Shown: positions 62,909 through 64,000 of the stretch, one piece after another
How positions within the stretch are numbered: the first letter of the stretch is position 1
Layout: every line of letters begins with the position of its first letter
The notes under the pieces: model-generated
Seen by the model: the letters and a program-made list of their open reading frames with translations, nothing else
Told to the model about the DNA's origin: nothing
Databases searched by the model: none
Made by a program: the position numbers and the translations under genes
Origin: an uncultured Prochlorococcus sp.
GTDB lineage: Bacteria; Cyanobacteriota; Cyanobacteriia; PCC-6307; Cyanobiaceae
Length of the DNA: 64,000 nucleotides
NCBI GenBank assembly: GCA_902574425.1
Contig: CACGNA010000003.1
Span: 1-64,000 of the forward strand
Direction: 5' to 3'

Positions 62909-64000
62909 ATGCACCCAATACTAGTATTAGATCCCTATTTAGAGATGAGCTTCGGTAACAATCCAAACTTTGATCAATCGAGAGAAATCCTTCCAAGCCA
63001 AAACGCCAAAATAGAAGTTATTGGCGTTGGAGGTGGTGGAAGTAACGCTATAAACAGAATGATTGATAGTGATCTAGAAGGTGTATCATTTCGAGTTCTC
63101 AATACTGATGCACAAGCACTACTACAATCTTCTGCAGAGCGAAGGGTGCAATTAGGTCAGAACTTAACAAGAGGGCTTGGAGCGGGAGGTAATCCAAGTA
63201 TTGGTCAAAAGGCCGCAGAAGAATCTAGAGAGGAGCTTCAACAATCACTAGAAGGATCTGACTTGGTATTTATAGCTGCAGGAATGGGTGGAGGTACTGG
63301 CACAGGAGCAGCTCCAGTTGTTGCTGAGATAGCAAAGCAAAGCGGTGCATTAACTATTGGCATAGTAACTAAACCTTTTTCTTTCGAAGGGAAAAGGAGA
63401 ATGCGTCAAGCAGAAGAAGGAATTGCGAGATTAGCAGAAAATGTAGATACTCTTATTGTCATACCAAATGATCGTTTAAAAGAAGTTTCTGCAGGTGCCT
63501 CTATTCAAGAAGCGTTCAGGAATGCTGATGATGTTTTAAGAATGGGAGTCCAAGGTATAAGTGAAGTAATCACACGCCCTGGCGAAGTTAATCTTGACTT
63601 TGCTGATGTTAGATCAGTTATGACAGAAGCTGGTACAGCACTTCTTGGAATGGGGATTGGATCAGGTAGATCTAGGGCTATGGAAGCTGCTCAAGCTGCG
63701 ATTAATAGTCCGTTACTAGAAGCAGGAAGAATTGATGGAGCAAAAGGTTGTCTTGTAAATATAACTGGAGGAATAGATATGACTCTTGACGATGTGACTG
63801 CAGTTGGTGACGTTATTAGTAATGTCGTAGATAACGATGCAAATATAATCGTTGGTCAAGCGGTTAACGAATCAATGGAAGGTGAGATACAAGTCACTGT
63901 CATTGCAACCGGTTTTGAAACAAATCAACCTTTAAACCAACAAAGAATCAAAAACAGATTATCAAATCAAACCTTATATAATTTTTCCGACAACAAAGAA
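62909..64000 (+). CDS. ftsZ: Cell division protein FtsZ, truncated at the right edge
   Basis: [23 protein letters not shown]...[17 protein letters not shown]...[21 protein letters not shown]; no stop before position 64000. Confidence 0.97.
   Translation, partial: MHPILVLDPYLEMSFGNNPNFDQSREILPSQNAKIEVIGVGGGGSNAINRMIDSDLEGVSFRVLNTDAQALLQSSAERRVQLGQNLTRGLGAGGNPSIGQKAAEESREELQQSLEGSDLVFIAAGMGGGTGTGAAPVVAEIAKQSGALTIGIVTKPFSFEGKRRMRQAEEGIARLAENVDTLIVIPNDRLKEVSAGASIQEAFRNADDVLRMGVQGISEVITRPGEVNLDFADVRSVMTEAGTALLGMGIGSGRSRAMEAAQAAINSPLLEAGRIDGAKGCLVNITGGIDMTLDDVTAVGDVISNVVDNDANIIVGQAVNESMEGEIQVTVIATGFETNQPLNQQRIKNRLSNQTLYNFSDNKE

Noticed and set aside
1-64000. CRISPR array, transposon, prophage or defence island
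   Set aside because: No regularly spaced repeats, transposase, integrase, capsid, restriction or toxin-antitoxin motifs were seen by eye.

Overview
AT-rich cyanobacterial chromosome window, most consistent with a high-light-type Prochlorococcus (low GC, compact genes, NiSOD, Ftn2/ARC6-like protein, DUF3611, FtsZ/FtsQ/Ddl cluster). This taxonomic call is inference from gene content; no search was run. About 1-13.8 kb is a surface-glycan-type accessory region: SGNH hydrolase, adjacent AT3 and SGNH acyltransferase halves, 2OG-dioxygenase-like protein, carbamoyltransferase/SxtJ/DUF5989 cassette, FkbM and other methyltransferases, GT4, WecA/MraY-like transferase, AlkP-like protein. It ends at a tRNA-Ala(GGC), with a Wzz-like gene just beyond. 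About 15.9-64 kb is mostly core housekeeping (lexA, argF, ftsH, ribD, nadK, pheS, surE, ribF, thiE/S, larB, ispF, trmD, era, phoH, rpsP, ffh, ftn2-like, pdhA, sigma factor, nnr, mnmA, lnt, sodN/sodX, trpC, lpd, murA, argD, folC, miaB, ddl, ftsQ, ftsZ). Items the ORF track misses or mis-frames: a TTG-start DUF5989-like micro-ORF (4470-4631); pheS broken by a C8 homopolymer; sodX and a TrmH-family gene whose conserved N-termini lie upstream of any canonical start codon; an ATGA-overlapping pair of single-TM microproteins (53242-53456); two small soluble ORFs (28475-28841); argD over-extended through tRNA-Leu; and ftsZ running off the right edge. No CRISPR array, transposase, integrase or rRNA was seen.
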